The notes beneath the pieces were generated by a model that saw nothing but the letters and a program-made list of their open reading frames with translations, was not told where the DNA came from and did not search any database. Shown one piece after another: positions 1 through 8,311 of a stretch of DNA of 64,000 nucleotides. Origin of the DNA: Spartinivicinus poritis. Its GTDB lineage: Bacteria; Pseudomonadota; Gammaproteobacteria; Pseudomonadales; Zooshikellaceae. The first letter of the stretch is position 1. Every line of letters begins with the position of its first letter. The stretch is taken from positions 1 through 64,000 of the forward strand of contig NZ_JAPMOU010000023.1 in NCBI RefSeq assembly GCF_028858535.1. The letters are read 5' to 3'. The translations under genes and the position numbers were made by a program.

Positions 1-152
1 AAGCCGAATTGAACAACGTTATCGCCGGTGTTAACACTGGATACAAACTGCTGGTCTGTAAAGCCTGACTCAAAAGTGATTACACCAGAAAAAACGTTTG
101 AAGTAGCAACTAAACTTGCAGCAACGGTTATTCCTTTTAAAAGTTTTTGCAT
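1..152 (-). CDS. Secreted protein, N-terminal part only (cut by window start)
   Basis: The reverse strand opens at 152 with ATG after an AAAGGAG ribosome-binding site eight bases upstream. The first ~22 residues form a typical Sec signal peptide (MQKLLKGITVAASLVATSNV), followed by a mature start of the type SGVITFESGF. The frame stays open to the window edge, so only about 50 residues are visible. The product is probably exported to the periplasm or cell surface. The VITFES start resembles the beginning of many secreted beta-sandwich proteins, but no family can be named. Confidence 0.65.
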   Translation of the reverse strand, partial: MQKLLKGITVAASLVATSNVFSGVITFESGFTDQQFVSSVNTGDNVVQFG

Positions 153-455
153 TAGCAATGCTCCTTTCTTTTAAAGTTAACATAAATGTCATTTTTAAAA
201 AGCCAGGAGTTTTAGCAAATAACATGCCAGTCTTGTGCAGGCCAGAAATAACGTGCTAATATTAGCAATAATTTAATTAATAATTGAATAATATGTAAAA
301 AAAACTAACTATTACTTCAAGCTGATAAGTAATACTGCTTTTGGATCAACTAACTAGCACTAATTGTGATTATTAGCTATTTCTGAAGTAACGACAGGTC
401 AGATAACGCTTGTGGCAGTGGTATTCGGGATAAAGCTAGAGCAATAAGTGTAATC

Positions 456-492
456 AAAGGCCAATAAAAAGCAGATATTGTTATTGGTCTTT
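456..492. terminator. Hairpin, probable terminator
   Basis: AAAGGCCAATAA (456-467) pairs with TTATTGGTCTTT (481-492), with one G-T pair and a 13-base loop, and is followed by TTATTAAT on the forward side. It also lies just past the end of the small reverse-strand ORF at 556-663 and could terminate that transcript. Confidence 0.45.
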
Positions 493-555
493 TTATTAAT
501 CGTTATGAGTTTGGTTTTCAAATATAAGTAGACATGGTTTTGAATCACTATCAAC

Positions 556-663
556 TTATGCTCCACAAATTGGGTCTATAATCATGTCGCAATTAGCAAA
601 ACTTACTTCAGCGCTAGTCATAGAAAACGTCAAAGCAACTATAAACATAATTGATTTCAGCAT
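556..663 (-). CDS. Possible 35-residue secreted peptide
   Basis: The reverse strand has an AGAGGA ribosome-binding site, ATG at 663 and TAA at 556-558. The 35-residue product has a lysine near the N-terminus, a hydrophobic core (MFIVALTF) and a small-residue cleavage-like region (SMTSAEVSFA). A short tail with two cysteines follows (NCDMIIDPICGA). It looks like a signal peptide with a tiny mature part. It may be a real microprotein or the surviving 5' end of a decayed secreted-protein gene; no family is recognised. Confidence 0.35.
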   Translation of the reverse strand: MLKSIMFIVALTFSMTSAEVSFANCDMIIDPICGA

Positions 664-1008
664 GAAATAATCCTCTTCAATATTTACGCTAAGGGTCATA
701 GATTGCATGATCATATTGCATTGTACATGCGACTAGTGAAGCGTTTTGTCATTATTAAGTAAAATTTAATATTGGTATTTTATTTGACTTATAATATAAA
801 TACCTCAATTCATACTGCTCCTGTCAAATACACTCAAATCGTTTTCCATAACCTATGGAGTGGAAGAAATATTAAAAGACTTGTTTTTGCTTTGTTTATA
901 GTTTCCTCCTGTTAATTAACAGTTGTTGTGGCTGGGTACTCTTTTCCTAGAAAGACTGTTAATCTATCTGGACTTGTTGTTTGCACTACTTGAGAAAAGC
1001 CTGGTTCC

Positions 1009-2169
1009 ATGATAACGACACTTTCTATTAATAACTATCGTTCGGTACTTAATTTAACTATGCTATTGGGGCCACTGACGGTTGTAACAGGACCTAACGG
1101 TAGTGGTAAATCGAATTTATACCGAGCGCTACGTCTGTTAGCTGAAACGGCGCAAGGTGGCGTTATTAACTCTTTAGCTAGTGAAGGTGGATTAGAGTCT
1201 ACTATTTGGGCAGGCCCTGAAAAAATATCTAAGCGCATGCGCGATGGTGTTGTGCCAATTGAAGGTGGGACACGACAGGAGGTGGTTCGATTACGAATGG
1301 GGGTTGTAACGGATACGTTAGGCTATTCTATTTCCCTCGGTTTACCTGAGCCTTCACGTTCGGCATTTTGTTTTGACCCTGAAATAAAACGAGAAACTAT
1401 TTGGGCTGGGCCATTTTATCGCCCTGCTTCAGTATTAGTTGATCGTAAGGGGCCAATGGTGAAAGTGCGCGATGGACGTAGTTGGAAAGTAGTCGAGCAG
1501 CATCTAAGTAGCTTTCAAAGCATGTTCGACCAACTATCTGATCCTATCGCTGCTCCAGAAGTTTTCCAAGTTCGTGAGATGATAAGGGGTTGGCGCTTCT
1601 ATGATTACTTTAGAACAGATAAGGATGCACCGGCCAGGCAAGCGCAATTAGGAACACGAACACCAGTATTAAATCATGATGGTCGTGATTTGGCCGCAGC
1701 ATTACAAACAATTCGAGAAATTGGTAATCATGAAGCGCTAGATAATGCTATCAGTGACGCGTTTCCAGGAGCACGCATTGATGTTGTACATCATAATGAT
1801 GGACGCTTTTCTGTTGAATTTTATCAAGAAGGTCTGTTGCGACCATTAACAAGTGCAGAGCTTTCGGATGGCACGTTACGCTATCTATTATTAGTTGCTG
1901 CTCTGCTAACCCCAAGACCTCCCTTATTAATGGTGTTAAACGAACCGGAAACAAGCTTGCACCCTGATCTTTTACCTGCGTTGGCGAGACTCATTATCAA
2001 AGCCTCTGACAATACTCAGGTTTGGATTGTATCTCATGCAAGTCGTTTAATTGCAGCATTAAGTGATCATTACGAGTGCCATGGTATACAGTTGGAGAAA
2101 GTGTTAGGGCAAACTGAAATACAAGGACAGGGAATTTTGGATACGCCACCTTGGCACTATAGGGAGTAG
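1009..2169 (+). CDS. AAA family ATPase (AAA_21, RecF/SMC-like)
   Basis: This 386-residue protein has an SMC/RecF-type ATPase fold. Residues 1-12 carry the usual N-terminal strand (ITTLSINNYRS), Walker A is GPNGSGKS at 28-35, the ABC-type signature LSDGT is at 285-289, and Walker B LLMVLNEPE is at 306-314 followed by the D-loop-like SLHPDLLP. The order Walker A, signature, Walker B without a long coiled coil fits the stand-alone AAA_21 proteins common in bacterial genomes. Their role is mostly unknown; some partner a nuclease in defence systems. No nuclease gene follows here: the next gene is a membrane flippase 100 bases away. The start has only a weak purine run (GAGAAAAG). Confidence 0.85.
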   Translation: MITTLSINNYRSVLNLTMLLGPLTVVTGPNGSGKSNLYRALRLLAETAQGGVINSLASEGGLESTIWAGPEKISKRMRDGVVPIEGGTRQEVVRLRMGVVTDTLGYSISLGLPEPSRSAFCFDPEIKRETIWAGPFYRPASVLVDRKGPMVKVRDGRSWKVVEQHLSSFQSMFDQLSDPIAAPEVFQVREMIRGWRFYDYFRTDKDAPARQAQLGTRTPVLNHDGRDLAAALQTIREIGNHEALDNAISDAFPGARIDVVHHNDGRFSVEFYQEGLLRPLTSAELSDGTLRYLLLVAALLTPRPPLLMVLNEPETSLHPDLLPALARLIIKASDNTQVWIVSHASRLIAALSDHYECHGIQLEKVLGQTEIQGQGILDTPPWHYRE

Positions 2170-2276
2170 GTTGAAAATGGAGCCATTGGATTGTAAAGAC
2201 TTAGACTTATCAACTCATTTCAGTCAAAATACCTCGAGTGGCGTTCATTAGTAGTTATACCTCTAGATTGAGAGTC

Positions 2277-3080
2277 ATGGATATTCAGCTTATAGTCATC
2301 ATCGTTTTTACATTCATTATTCACTTGATTGGGACACTTGCTTATTCAGCTAGAATTGCTGGTACTCGGACAGGGCAAATTGCAGTATCATTTGCCCTCT
2401 TCAATATCATGATACTTATTTCAAGAACCTCAAATTCATTTCAAGGCCCTTTATTAGGTAAAAGAATTGAAGAAAGTATTAGTGCAGGCGTAATGGATTC
2501 TATTGTAGTAGATTTTAGGTTAATAATATTTTCTGCAACTATAGCAACAATCGTCGGTACATTAACAATGCCTAGTTTTCAAAGACTATTTACTAGAGCG
2601 GTAAACAGATTTAAAGCTTATGGTTCTGTACCAAAATTAGCAATGCGCGGTTTTACGCCGACAGGTTTATCTCAAATAATAAACTCTATTACTATACCAA
2701 CAAAAGCAAATATTTTAGGTTTAGGAAGTAGGGAAAGAATTCCTTTAAAATTTATTATATTTAATATGATTGCTACAGCAGTTTGGACTATTGGTGTGCT
2801 TTCATCATTATATGCAGGATGTTTAGAACCAGAGCTAAGGCTTACTTCTAGTCAGTTATCATCGATTATCAATGGAATTGCGACAATTTTAATGTTTATC
2901 TACATTGACCCTCATGTGGCTGTAATGACTGACGACGTTGCTAAAGGAGACAGAAGTCAAGCATATTTTAGGCGCTCAATAGTTTGGTTATTAGGAAGCA
3001 GATTGTTAGGTACTTTACTTGCTCAAGTTTTACTGCATCCCGCGGCTATTTTTATAGTTGAAGTAGCAAGAATCATATAA
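2277..3080 (+). CDS. amj: Lipid II flippase, Amj family (DUF2837)
   Basis: This integral membrane protein of about 267 residues carries the Amj signature near its N-terminus: TLAYSARIAGTRTG, then FALFNIMILISRTSNSFQGPLLGKR. Amj is known from Bacillus subtilis as an alternative to MurJ that moves the peptidoglycan precursor lipid II across the inner membrane. Six or more hydrophobic segments are visible. The frame also opens at a GTG at 2238, but the ATG at 2277 has a GAG-rich leader and starts nearer the family N-terminus, so I use it. The gene is monocistronic or weakly linked to the upstream ATPase. Amj is much less usual in Gram-negatives than MurJ. Confidence 0.8.
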   Translation: MDIQLIVIIVFTFIIHLIGTLAYSARIAGTRTGQIAVSFALFNIMILISRTSNSFQGPLLGKRIEESISAGVMDSIVVDFRLIIFSATIATIVGTLTMPSFQRLFTRAVNRFKAYGSVPKLAMRGFTPTGLSQIINSITIPTKANILGLGSRERIPLKFIIFNMIATAVWTIGVLSSLYAGCLEPELRLTSSQLSSIINGIATILMFIYIDPHVAVMTDDVAKGDRSQAYFRRSIVWLLGSRLLGTLLAQVLLHPAAIFIVEVARII

Positions 3081-3514
3081 TTTAGCCGTGATAATAAAGA
3101 AGAGGGCGCTTGAAACACTAACCTCATACGAATGCCTAAACCAATCTGTCATATACCTCCTTGGAAAGCCCTCCGCGGCTAGCGGCTTTGGGTAGTGTCT
3201 CTGAACGCTTCTATTCGCCCCAGTTGAGCGGATTATGCAGGTAGTCCGAGGTCTTGCGCAGCATGTGGCAATTGTATCTATCGTATTTATTTATGTCATG
3301 ACCTGTTTTATCTGCTTTTTTCCTATTGAGTAGTGTACATATATCACTGGCATTAAAGGTCAAAGGTCTTCAACAGATTATAACCACACAGCAGCAGTCA
3401 AAGGGCTGTAATACCTTTTACATACTGTTCACAAATAAAAACACAAAATCAACATAAAAAAATAAATACGGCACTAGAATTACTTTTCCTCACATAACGG
3501 AAAAGAAGAAAAAT
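3081..3514. other. Intergenic region with an unexplained GC-richer patch
   Basis: Between the amj-like gene and the S74 protein there are 434 bases without a credible ORF. Positions about 3150-3290 are richer in G+C than the flanks and include the imperfect hairpin AAAGCC...GGCTTT, with no T tract. It may be the remnant of a mobile element or an old gene; I cannot assign it. Confidence 0.5.
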
Positions 3515-4186
3515 ATGAATAAATATAGTTTACTTTTAACAGGAATGTTAACACTTGCACCATGTGCTTATGCTGAAACTACAGATGTGTTCTGTGCCAA
3601 GCTAGATGGAAGTGATTGGTATTGGTTAGTTGATAATGATAATAATCAAGTGAGTATCCCAGGTGTATGGGGAAAATCATGGGTAACAAGTGACTCCTAC
3701 TTTCAATATTTTAGTGTCTCACAGAATGATTACCAGGGAGTCAATAGACTGTGTAAAGACAATTATGTTGCTCAACCAGCAAATAACCGATTCAATGATT
3801 GGTATGTCTTTAAAGTTAATGAATCAAATAATAATTACTTCGTTGCTCCAGGAAAAAAGGCGATATATGGCCCTGATCACGTTTTTTTACACTTTAGTGA
3901 TATTCGATTAAAGCAAAATATCCAACCGTTAGAAAACAGCTTAGGCAAACTCAGTCGTTTAAATGGTTATAGCTATTCCTGGCGCTCAAATGACATTCAA
4001 GACAGTTTAGCTGACCAAACCGAATACGGTGTTATTGCTCAAGAAATACAGACTGAGTTTCCTCATTTGATTAAGCATGATAACCAAGGTTATTTACGCG
4101 TTGATTATCGTGGTTTGATTCCAGTATTGCTAGAGTCTATCAAAGCGTTAAAGGTACGGGTTGAATCCTTAGAGGCTAAACAGTAG
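3515..4186 (+). CDS. Secreted protein with C-terminal peptidase S74 (intramolecular chaperone) domain
   Basis: Residues 1-20 form a signal peptide ending in APCAYA. After a ~105-residue unassigned region comes a peptidase_S74 domain (about 127-223): the SDIRLKQNI motif, LNGYSYSWR, YGVIAQEIQTEFPHL and the VDYRGLIPVLLESIKAL helix. Family knowledge: S74 domains help trimeric phage tail spikes fold and then cut themselves off, using a Ser-Lys dyad five residues apart. Here Ser128 and Lys133 have exactly that spacing, so self-cleavage before Ser128 is plausible. The protein is unusual in being short and carrying a bacterial signal peptide, with no phage genes nearby. The function of the N-terminal part is unknown. 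Confidence 0.8.
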   Translation: MNKYSLLLTGMLTLAPCAYAETTDVFCAKLDGSDWYWLVDNDNNQVSIPGVWGKSWVTSDSYFQYFSVSQNDYQGVNRLCKDNYVAQPANNRFNDWYVFKVNESNNNYFVAPGKKAIYGPDHVFLHFSDIRLKQNIQPLENSLGKLSRLNGYSYSWRSNDIQDSLADQTEYGVIAQEIQTEFPHLIKHDNQGYLRVDYRGLIPVLLESIKALKVRVESLEAKQ

Positions 4187-4298
4187 TAGACTTTTTATGT
4201 ATTAGATTACTCTTCAAACCTCCCCTTAATTACTTTATTTTTAGCTTGTTCAAAAGTGGCGATATTCACTTCGTATAAGCAAAATACGCTTAGTAAAA

Positions 4299-4360
4299 AC
4301 TGTACTCCCTTGTTGTATCCCCCTTGCGAAGGGTGTATATCATCATAGTGGGAGTACAGT
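4299..4360. repeat. Nested inverted repeat / strong hairpin
   Basis: ACTGTACTCCC (4299-4309) is exactly complementary to GGGAGTACAGT (4350-4360). Inside lies a second hairpin, CCCTT-GCG-AAGGG (4321-4333). It sits between two convergent genes and could act as a bidirectional terminator, a small structured RNA or a MITE remnant; there is no strong T tract. Confidence 0.55.
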
Positions 4361-4410
4361 CATTTTAAAGTTGATATTGATGTTTTCAAAGAGATATCAA
4401 ATAGATTAAC

Positions 4411-5187
4411 TTACCAACTCATTTTGTCAGGTTGCCACTCGATATATGGCTGATGAATTTTTTGGGTTATTTTTTGTAGTGTTCCATTCGCTTTGAGTTT
4501 ATGTAAAGCTTCTGAAATAATAGCGTCCATTTCTTCTCGATTTTCACCTTTGGGAATAACGACAGATGAGTCCCACTGATAATATAGTTTTCGTCGAACA
4601 TTTTTAATTCTATTTTGTCGGATGTAACTGTCAACGGCATCTTGTTCCATAATGTATCCCTCAATCCTGTCATTCACAAGCATTGTTACTCCGCTTGCAA
4701 TGGTGGTGAGTTCTTGTGTCTTGAAAGGAAAAAAGTGAGTATGCCCCATCATTGTAGCAATAGAGTGCTTACCTAGATTAATTCTGTTCAGGTTTGGCTT
4801 CGTTGCGTTTGTATATAAAACAAAAGCAACTTGCGTGATTTTTTCTGAAGCGTAAGCATAAGGGAGTGTTTCTTCTGCAATATGAGGTAATCTGATAAGA
4901 GGTATATGAAAATCTGCTTCGCCACTAACAACATTACTAAGCGAGCGAGCAAACGGGTAAAGGACAATTGAAATTTTTCCCTCTGTGTAAACTTTATCTA
5001 TAGCTTGTACAACTTCTACAAAGCCACCTTTCGGTTGGCCATCTGGTCCATACTCAGAGTGAACAGGTAAGATTGCAAGACTTGCTTTTAAGTCCCTGGC
5101 ATTTGCCTTGATAAACGTGATCAAAATGAAAAATATAAACCACCAAATGGTAATGCCATGAATGATCATTATTACAAGCTTTTTCAA
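4411..5187 (-). CDS. Orphan periplasmic substrate-binding protein (SBP family 3)
   Basis: The 258-residue product has an N-terminal hydrophobic export signal (about 1-30, ending KANA). The body is typical of family-3 solute-binding proteins (SBP_bac_3): an early ligand-loop region (SEYGPDGQPKGGFVEVVQAI), the pattern VLYPFARSLSNVVSGEADFHIPL, and a C-terminal ISEALHKLKANGTLQKI helix. Such proteins bind amino acids or similar small solutes in the periplasm. There is no permease or ATPase gene beside it. It is one of four intact paralogues in this window (plus a broken one), all without transporter partners, so the ligand and signalling or transport role are unknown. Confidence 0.75.
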   Translation of the reverse strand: MKKLVIMIIHGITIWWFIFFILITFIKANARDLKASLAILPVHSEYGPDGQPKGGFVEVVQAIDKVYTEGKISIVLYPFARSLSNVVSGEADFHIPLIRLPHIAEETLPYAYASEKITQVAFVLYTNATKPNLNRINLGKHSIATMMGHTHFFPFKTQELTTIASGVTMLVNDRIEGYIMEQDAVDSYIRQNRIKNVRRKLYYQWDSSVVIPKGENREEMDAIISEALHKLKANGTLQKITQKIHQPYIEWQPDKMSW

Positions 5188-5365
5188 TAATAAGTTATCA
5201 ACTATTTGCTAACATACTAGTATAGACCTTAGTGCACCTCGAATAATTGTTTTCTGTCACAGGCTTTCTGGTAAATTCGCAATCAAGGCGTTGCTTTGAA
5301 GGCATGCTGGTGGCCTACTGAAAAGTTTGAAGTCAATATTTAGGTACTCACCTGCTATGTTAAGT

Positions 5366-5761
5366 TTATTTAGTAATATACATCCCTTCACTATGAGGTC
5401 TTGTTAATTTAAAACCAAACTTTTCATATAACTCGGGAACATCAGCCATTAGGCATATATATGCACCTTTTGGTGCTTCCTTGTTCAGAAATGCCATAAT
5501 GTGCTCCATTATTATTCGGCCTAATCCCTTACCTTGATGCTCAGGCTCAACAGCAATATCCACAATATCAAAATTTAATGCGCCATCACCGATAATTCTG
5601 CCCATGCCGACTGGTTTACCATTTAAACAGATATGCACGCCATAAACACTATTTGGTAAGGCTTTTACTGCGGCTTGTTTAGGCCTTGGACTTAACCCGG
5701 AAACCTTACGCAGGCGAAGAAAGTTATCCACATCAACGACTTCTTCTATAACCTGATACAT
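5366..5761 (-). CDS. GNAT family N-acetyltransferase
   Basis: This 131-residue single-domain protein has the GNAT acetyl-CoA binding motif: DIAVEPEHQGKGLGRIIMEHI, in which Q-x-x-G-x-G/A is seen as QGKGLG, and the C-terminal YEKFGFKLTRP motif. It should transfer an acetyl group from acetyl-CoA to a small molecule or protein amine. The substrate cannot be told. The start is supported by AGGAGAA five bases before the ATG. It is a single gene, not in an operon. Confidence 0.85.
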   Translation of the reverse strand: MYQVIEEVVDVDNFLRLRKVSGLSPRPKQAAVKALPNSVYGVHICLNGKPVGMGRIIGDGALNFDIVDIAVEPEHQGKGLGRIIMEHIMAFLNKEAPKGAYICLMADVPELYEKFGFKLTRPHSEGMYITK

Positions 5762-6119
5762 CCACTTCTCCTAATATTACTAACGGTTAATGAGTTATGA
5801 ATTGCAGAGTTATTTTAGTTCGGAATAATATGAGGTGAAATTAAAAATAAATATAATGTTTTGTGAATAAATAAAGAAAATGTAATTGTAAGTATAAACT
5901 TACTCGATAAAAAATATCACATTAATTAATACATAAGTCGGGTAGATAATTAAACTTTTTTTTGGTAGCTTGTTTGCCTGTTAAGACATGTTATTGCATG
6001 TTTTTTAAGGTAGTTAAATTAATAAAAACTCTAAACGTAAACGAAGGGCTATATAGAGAAGAGTCTACGAGGGCTATTCTCAAACGCCATTTGTGAAGGA
6101 CTAGACCCAAGGAAAGATT
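5762..6119. other. Intergenic region, nothing identified
   Basis: These 358 bases lie upstream of both the acetyltransferase gene and the secreted cysteine-rich protein gene. They are AT-rich and should contain both promoters, but I see no clear operator, repeat or ORF. Confidence 0.5.
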
Positions 6120-6509
6120 ATGTTAAAAAAAATATTGTTATCTTCACTCTTTGCTGTGACTTCAATAACGACTGCCTACGCAACAGAGGAAATAAATGAG
6201 GCAGAACGGCTGGCTGGTTCTTGTCAAGGTTCTTGGAGGCTGACCTGTAGCACGCCAGCTACGTGTAGTAATTTTTCGAGTACTCAAAGAGGTTATGTAT
6301 CTGATAATGGCTGCTCGGTTCACTGGGGACCTCACCAGTCAATAGGTTGCTCTAATCCTGGTTACAGAGCGGTGACGGTGGGTAAAAGTGGTGATGATCG
6401 TTATACAGAATGGTATTTCAGTTATACCAATCGCGGTCGCTGCCCTGTGAAGGCTGTTGTCCATACCCCTGGCCAAAAAGTAAGCGTATTTAAGGTGCTG
6501 ATTCAATAG
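6120..6509 (+). CDS. Small secreted six-cysteine protein, unknown function
   Basis: The 129-residue product begins with a clear signal peptide (about 1-21, MLKKILLSSLFAVTSITTAY). The mature part is rich in Cys (35, 43, 49, 65, 77, 108), Gly, Ser and aromatic residues, with no membrane segment. An even set of six cysteines in an exported protein suggests three disulphide bonds. AAGGAAAG precedes the ATG. I do not recognise a family; it could be a secreted effector, inhibitor or matrix protein. It is transcribed alone. Confidence 0.7.
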   Translation: MLKKILLSSLFAVTSITTAYATEEINEAERLAGSCQGSWRLTCSTPATCSNFSSTQRGYVSDNGCSVHWGPHQSIGCSNPGYRAVTVGKSGDDRYTEWYFSYTNRGRCPVKAVVHTPGQKVSVFKVLIQ

Positions 6510-6913
6510 TATTGCTGGTCTTATTCATTGTTTCAGTCAGGTATAGGCTATTCTAGGTTTTAGCTGAAACAATAAATATCTCATAACACAACTGGTTCTG
6601 AAGCTAGTTGTGTTGCCCCCCTTTAGGGTACCTCTAGTAAATCTGCATTCTTCCTCTTTCTTAACCGAACTAAACTGTATATTTTAAGTTCATATACCCT
6701 CAGGGTGGGGTGTTTTAGGGACGTGCATGAAATAACTTGCTAGATTTTTGTTCCAAGGCACTCGTTTGGCAAGGCGCAAAAAAGAAGGCATAGTGGGCCT
6801 ACGTCGAGTTTTTGCAACACAGCCAAGCGGGATGGATTGGGGTCAAAACTGTCAGTTATTTCATGCACGTTCCTTAATGATGTAACTGGTATTTTATAGG
6901 GTAATCATATTCT
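6510..6913. other. Intergenic region holding an inverted-repeat element
   Basis: Between the cysteine-rich protein gene and ycjX there are 404 bases; most of the second half is the 6719-6873 repeat element described separately. The first 200 bases show no feature I can name. Confidence 0.5.
6719..6873. repeat. MITE-like element with terminal inverted repeats
   Basis: The ends are inverted copies of ACGTGCATGAAATAACT (left at about 6722-6738, right at about 6854-6870). They flank roughly 115 bases containing the motif GGCATAGTGGGCCTACGTC, a palindrome-like core that recurs in diverged form near 17541-17600 and 5280-5325. No transposase is encoded. Size and ends fit a non-autonomous mobile element. 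Confidence 0.65.
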
Positions 6914-8311
6914 ATGGCTGGATATTGGCAGCAAATTCAACAACAGGGGCAGCAGCTTTTAAAGCGCACTTTTGATCGCCATCTTCGCTTGGCGGTAACA
7001 GGGTTGAGTCGTAGTGGTAAAACCGCATTTATTACATCGCTAGTCAATCAGTTGTTAGAAGGGAGTCATAGTCAGCAATTGCCGTTTTTTGAGGTGACTC
7101 AAGATGATCGCTTATTAGGCGTGCGGCGTGTACAGCAACCCCATCCAGAAGTGGCCAGCTTTCGCTATGATCTTGCACTGCAGTCGTTATCTGGTGATCT
7201 GCCAGAGTGGCCTGAGCCTACCAAAGGTTTAAGTGAAATACGGCTGGCGCTGCGTTTTTTGCCAGCAACTGGATTGTCTAGCTGGCTTGCTGAGCCTGTA
7301 ACATTACTGCTGGATATTGTTGATTATCCAGGGGAGTGGCTACTGGATTTACCAATGTTGGAGCAAAGCTTTCTGAGCTGGAGTGAGCAGCAGTGGGCGC
7401 TACTCAACCAGGCACCGCGCGTGGAGCTTGCCAGTGACTGGTTGAGCCGTGTAGCGGCTCTTGATTTTACCGAAGTGGCAGACGATCAATTAGTCCGTGA
7501 GCTTGCTGAGCAATATACAACACTTATCCAACGATTTAGGGTAGAGCTGGGGTTACACTTTTTACAGCCTGGGCGTTTTTTATTACCAGGTGAAATGAAA
7601 GGCGCACCGATACTCAATTTTTTTCCTATTCCTGTAGCCTCGCAAGACAAAAAGACCAATGACAGTTTGCTGGCAGAATTAACCCGTCGTTATGAGAGTT
7701 ATTGTGAACAGGTAGTCAAGCGCTTTTATAAAGAGCATTTTGCTCAGGTTGATCGACAAATTGTCTTAGCAGACTGTTTACAACCCTTAAATGCAGGGCC
7801 AGGCAGCTTTAATGACTTACAACTGGCACTGGAGCAAATTGCAGAAAGCTTTAGTTATGGTAAAAGCAACTTTCTTACTCGACTATTTTCCCCCAAGATA
7901 GATAGGCTGTTGTTTGTTGCAACCAAAGCAGATCATGTCACACCTGACCAGCATGGTCATCTGGTGAGTTTATTAACGGAACTGGTCCAGGGTATTAAAC
8001 GACATGTGCGGTTTGATGGTATTACAGTTGAGTCGATGGCATTAGCATCAATTAGAGCAACTCAGGCAGGTTTTTGTGATTATCAAGGGAAGCAGGTTCC
8101 TGCAATTGAAGGCCATCAGTTAACAGATCGCAGCTTGTTGACCTTGTTTCCTGGTGATGTACCTAACTCACCTCCTAAAGCTGATTACTGGCAGAAAAAA
8201 CCGTTTCAATTTGTTGAATTTTTTCCGCCAGCCAAACAACTAAATCAGCCGCTCCCTCATATTCGGATGGATCAGGCGCTGGATTTTTTACTGGGAGATA
8301 AATTGCAATGA
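6914..8311 (+). CDS. ycjX: YcjX family P-loop NTPase (DUF463)
   Basis: The 465-residue protein starts with a short helical region and then the P-loop GLSRSGKT (30-37). It also has the family landmarks LLDIVDYPGEWLLDLPML, LLPGEMKGAPILNFFPIP and LFVATKADHVTPDQ. YcjX proteins are GTP-binding, often membrane-associated and, in enterobacteria, part of the phage-shock (envelope stress) gene neighbourhood. The stop overlaps the start of ycjF by four bases (ATGA), so the pair is translationally coupled. No pspABC genes are visible here. Confidence 0.93.
   Translation: MAGYWQQIQQQGQQLLKRTFDRHLRLAVTGLSRSGKTAFITSLVNQLLEGSHSQQLPFFEVTQDDRLLGVRRVQQPHPEVASFRYDLALQSLSGDLPEWPEPTKGLSEIRLALRFLPATGLSSWLAEPVTLLLDIVDYPGEWLLDLPMLEQSFLSWSEQQWALLNQAPRVELASDWLSRVAALDFTEVADDQLVRELAEQYTTLIQRFRVELGLHFLQPGRFLLPGEMKGAPILNFFPIPVASQDKKTNDSLLAELTRRYESYCEQVVKRFYKEHFAQVDRQIVLADCLQPLNAGPGSFNDLQLALEQIAESFSYGKSNFLTRLFSPKIDRLLFVATKADHVTPDQHGHLVSLLTELVQGIKRHVRFDGITVESMALASIRATQAGFCDYQGKQVPAIEGHQLTDRSLLTLFPGDVPNSPPKADYWQKKPFQFVEFFPPAKQLNQPLPHIRMDQALDFLLGDKLQ

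Larger units (their letters stand above)
153..1008. other. Long AT-rich intergenic region
   Basis: About 850 bases of AT-rich DNA lie between the divergent partial gene and the ATPase gene. It holds one possible peptide gene (556-663, reverse) and one hairpin (456-492), listed separately. I see nothing else with coding character and no repeat shared with the rest of the window. Confidence 0.6.

Noticed and set aside
1009-3080. AAA ATPase plus membrane protein as a two-gene antiphage system
   Set aside because: The second protein carries the Amj flippase signature, a 100-base gap separates them, and no nuclease or toxin domain is seen.
3515-4186. S74-domain protein as part of a prophage tail module
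   Set aside because: No phage structural, lysis or integrase genes are present in the window and the protein has a signal peptide.
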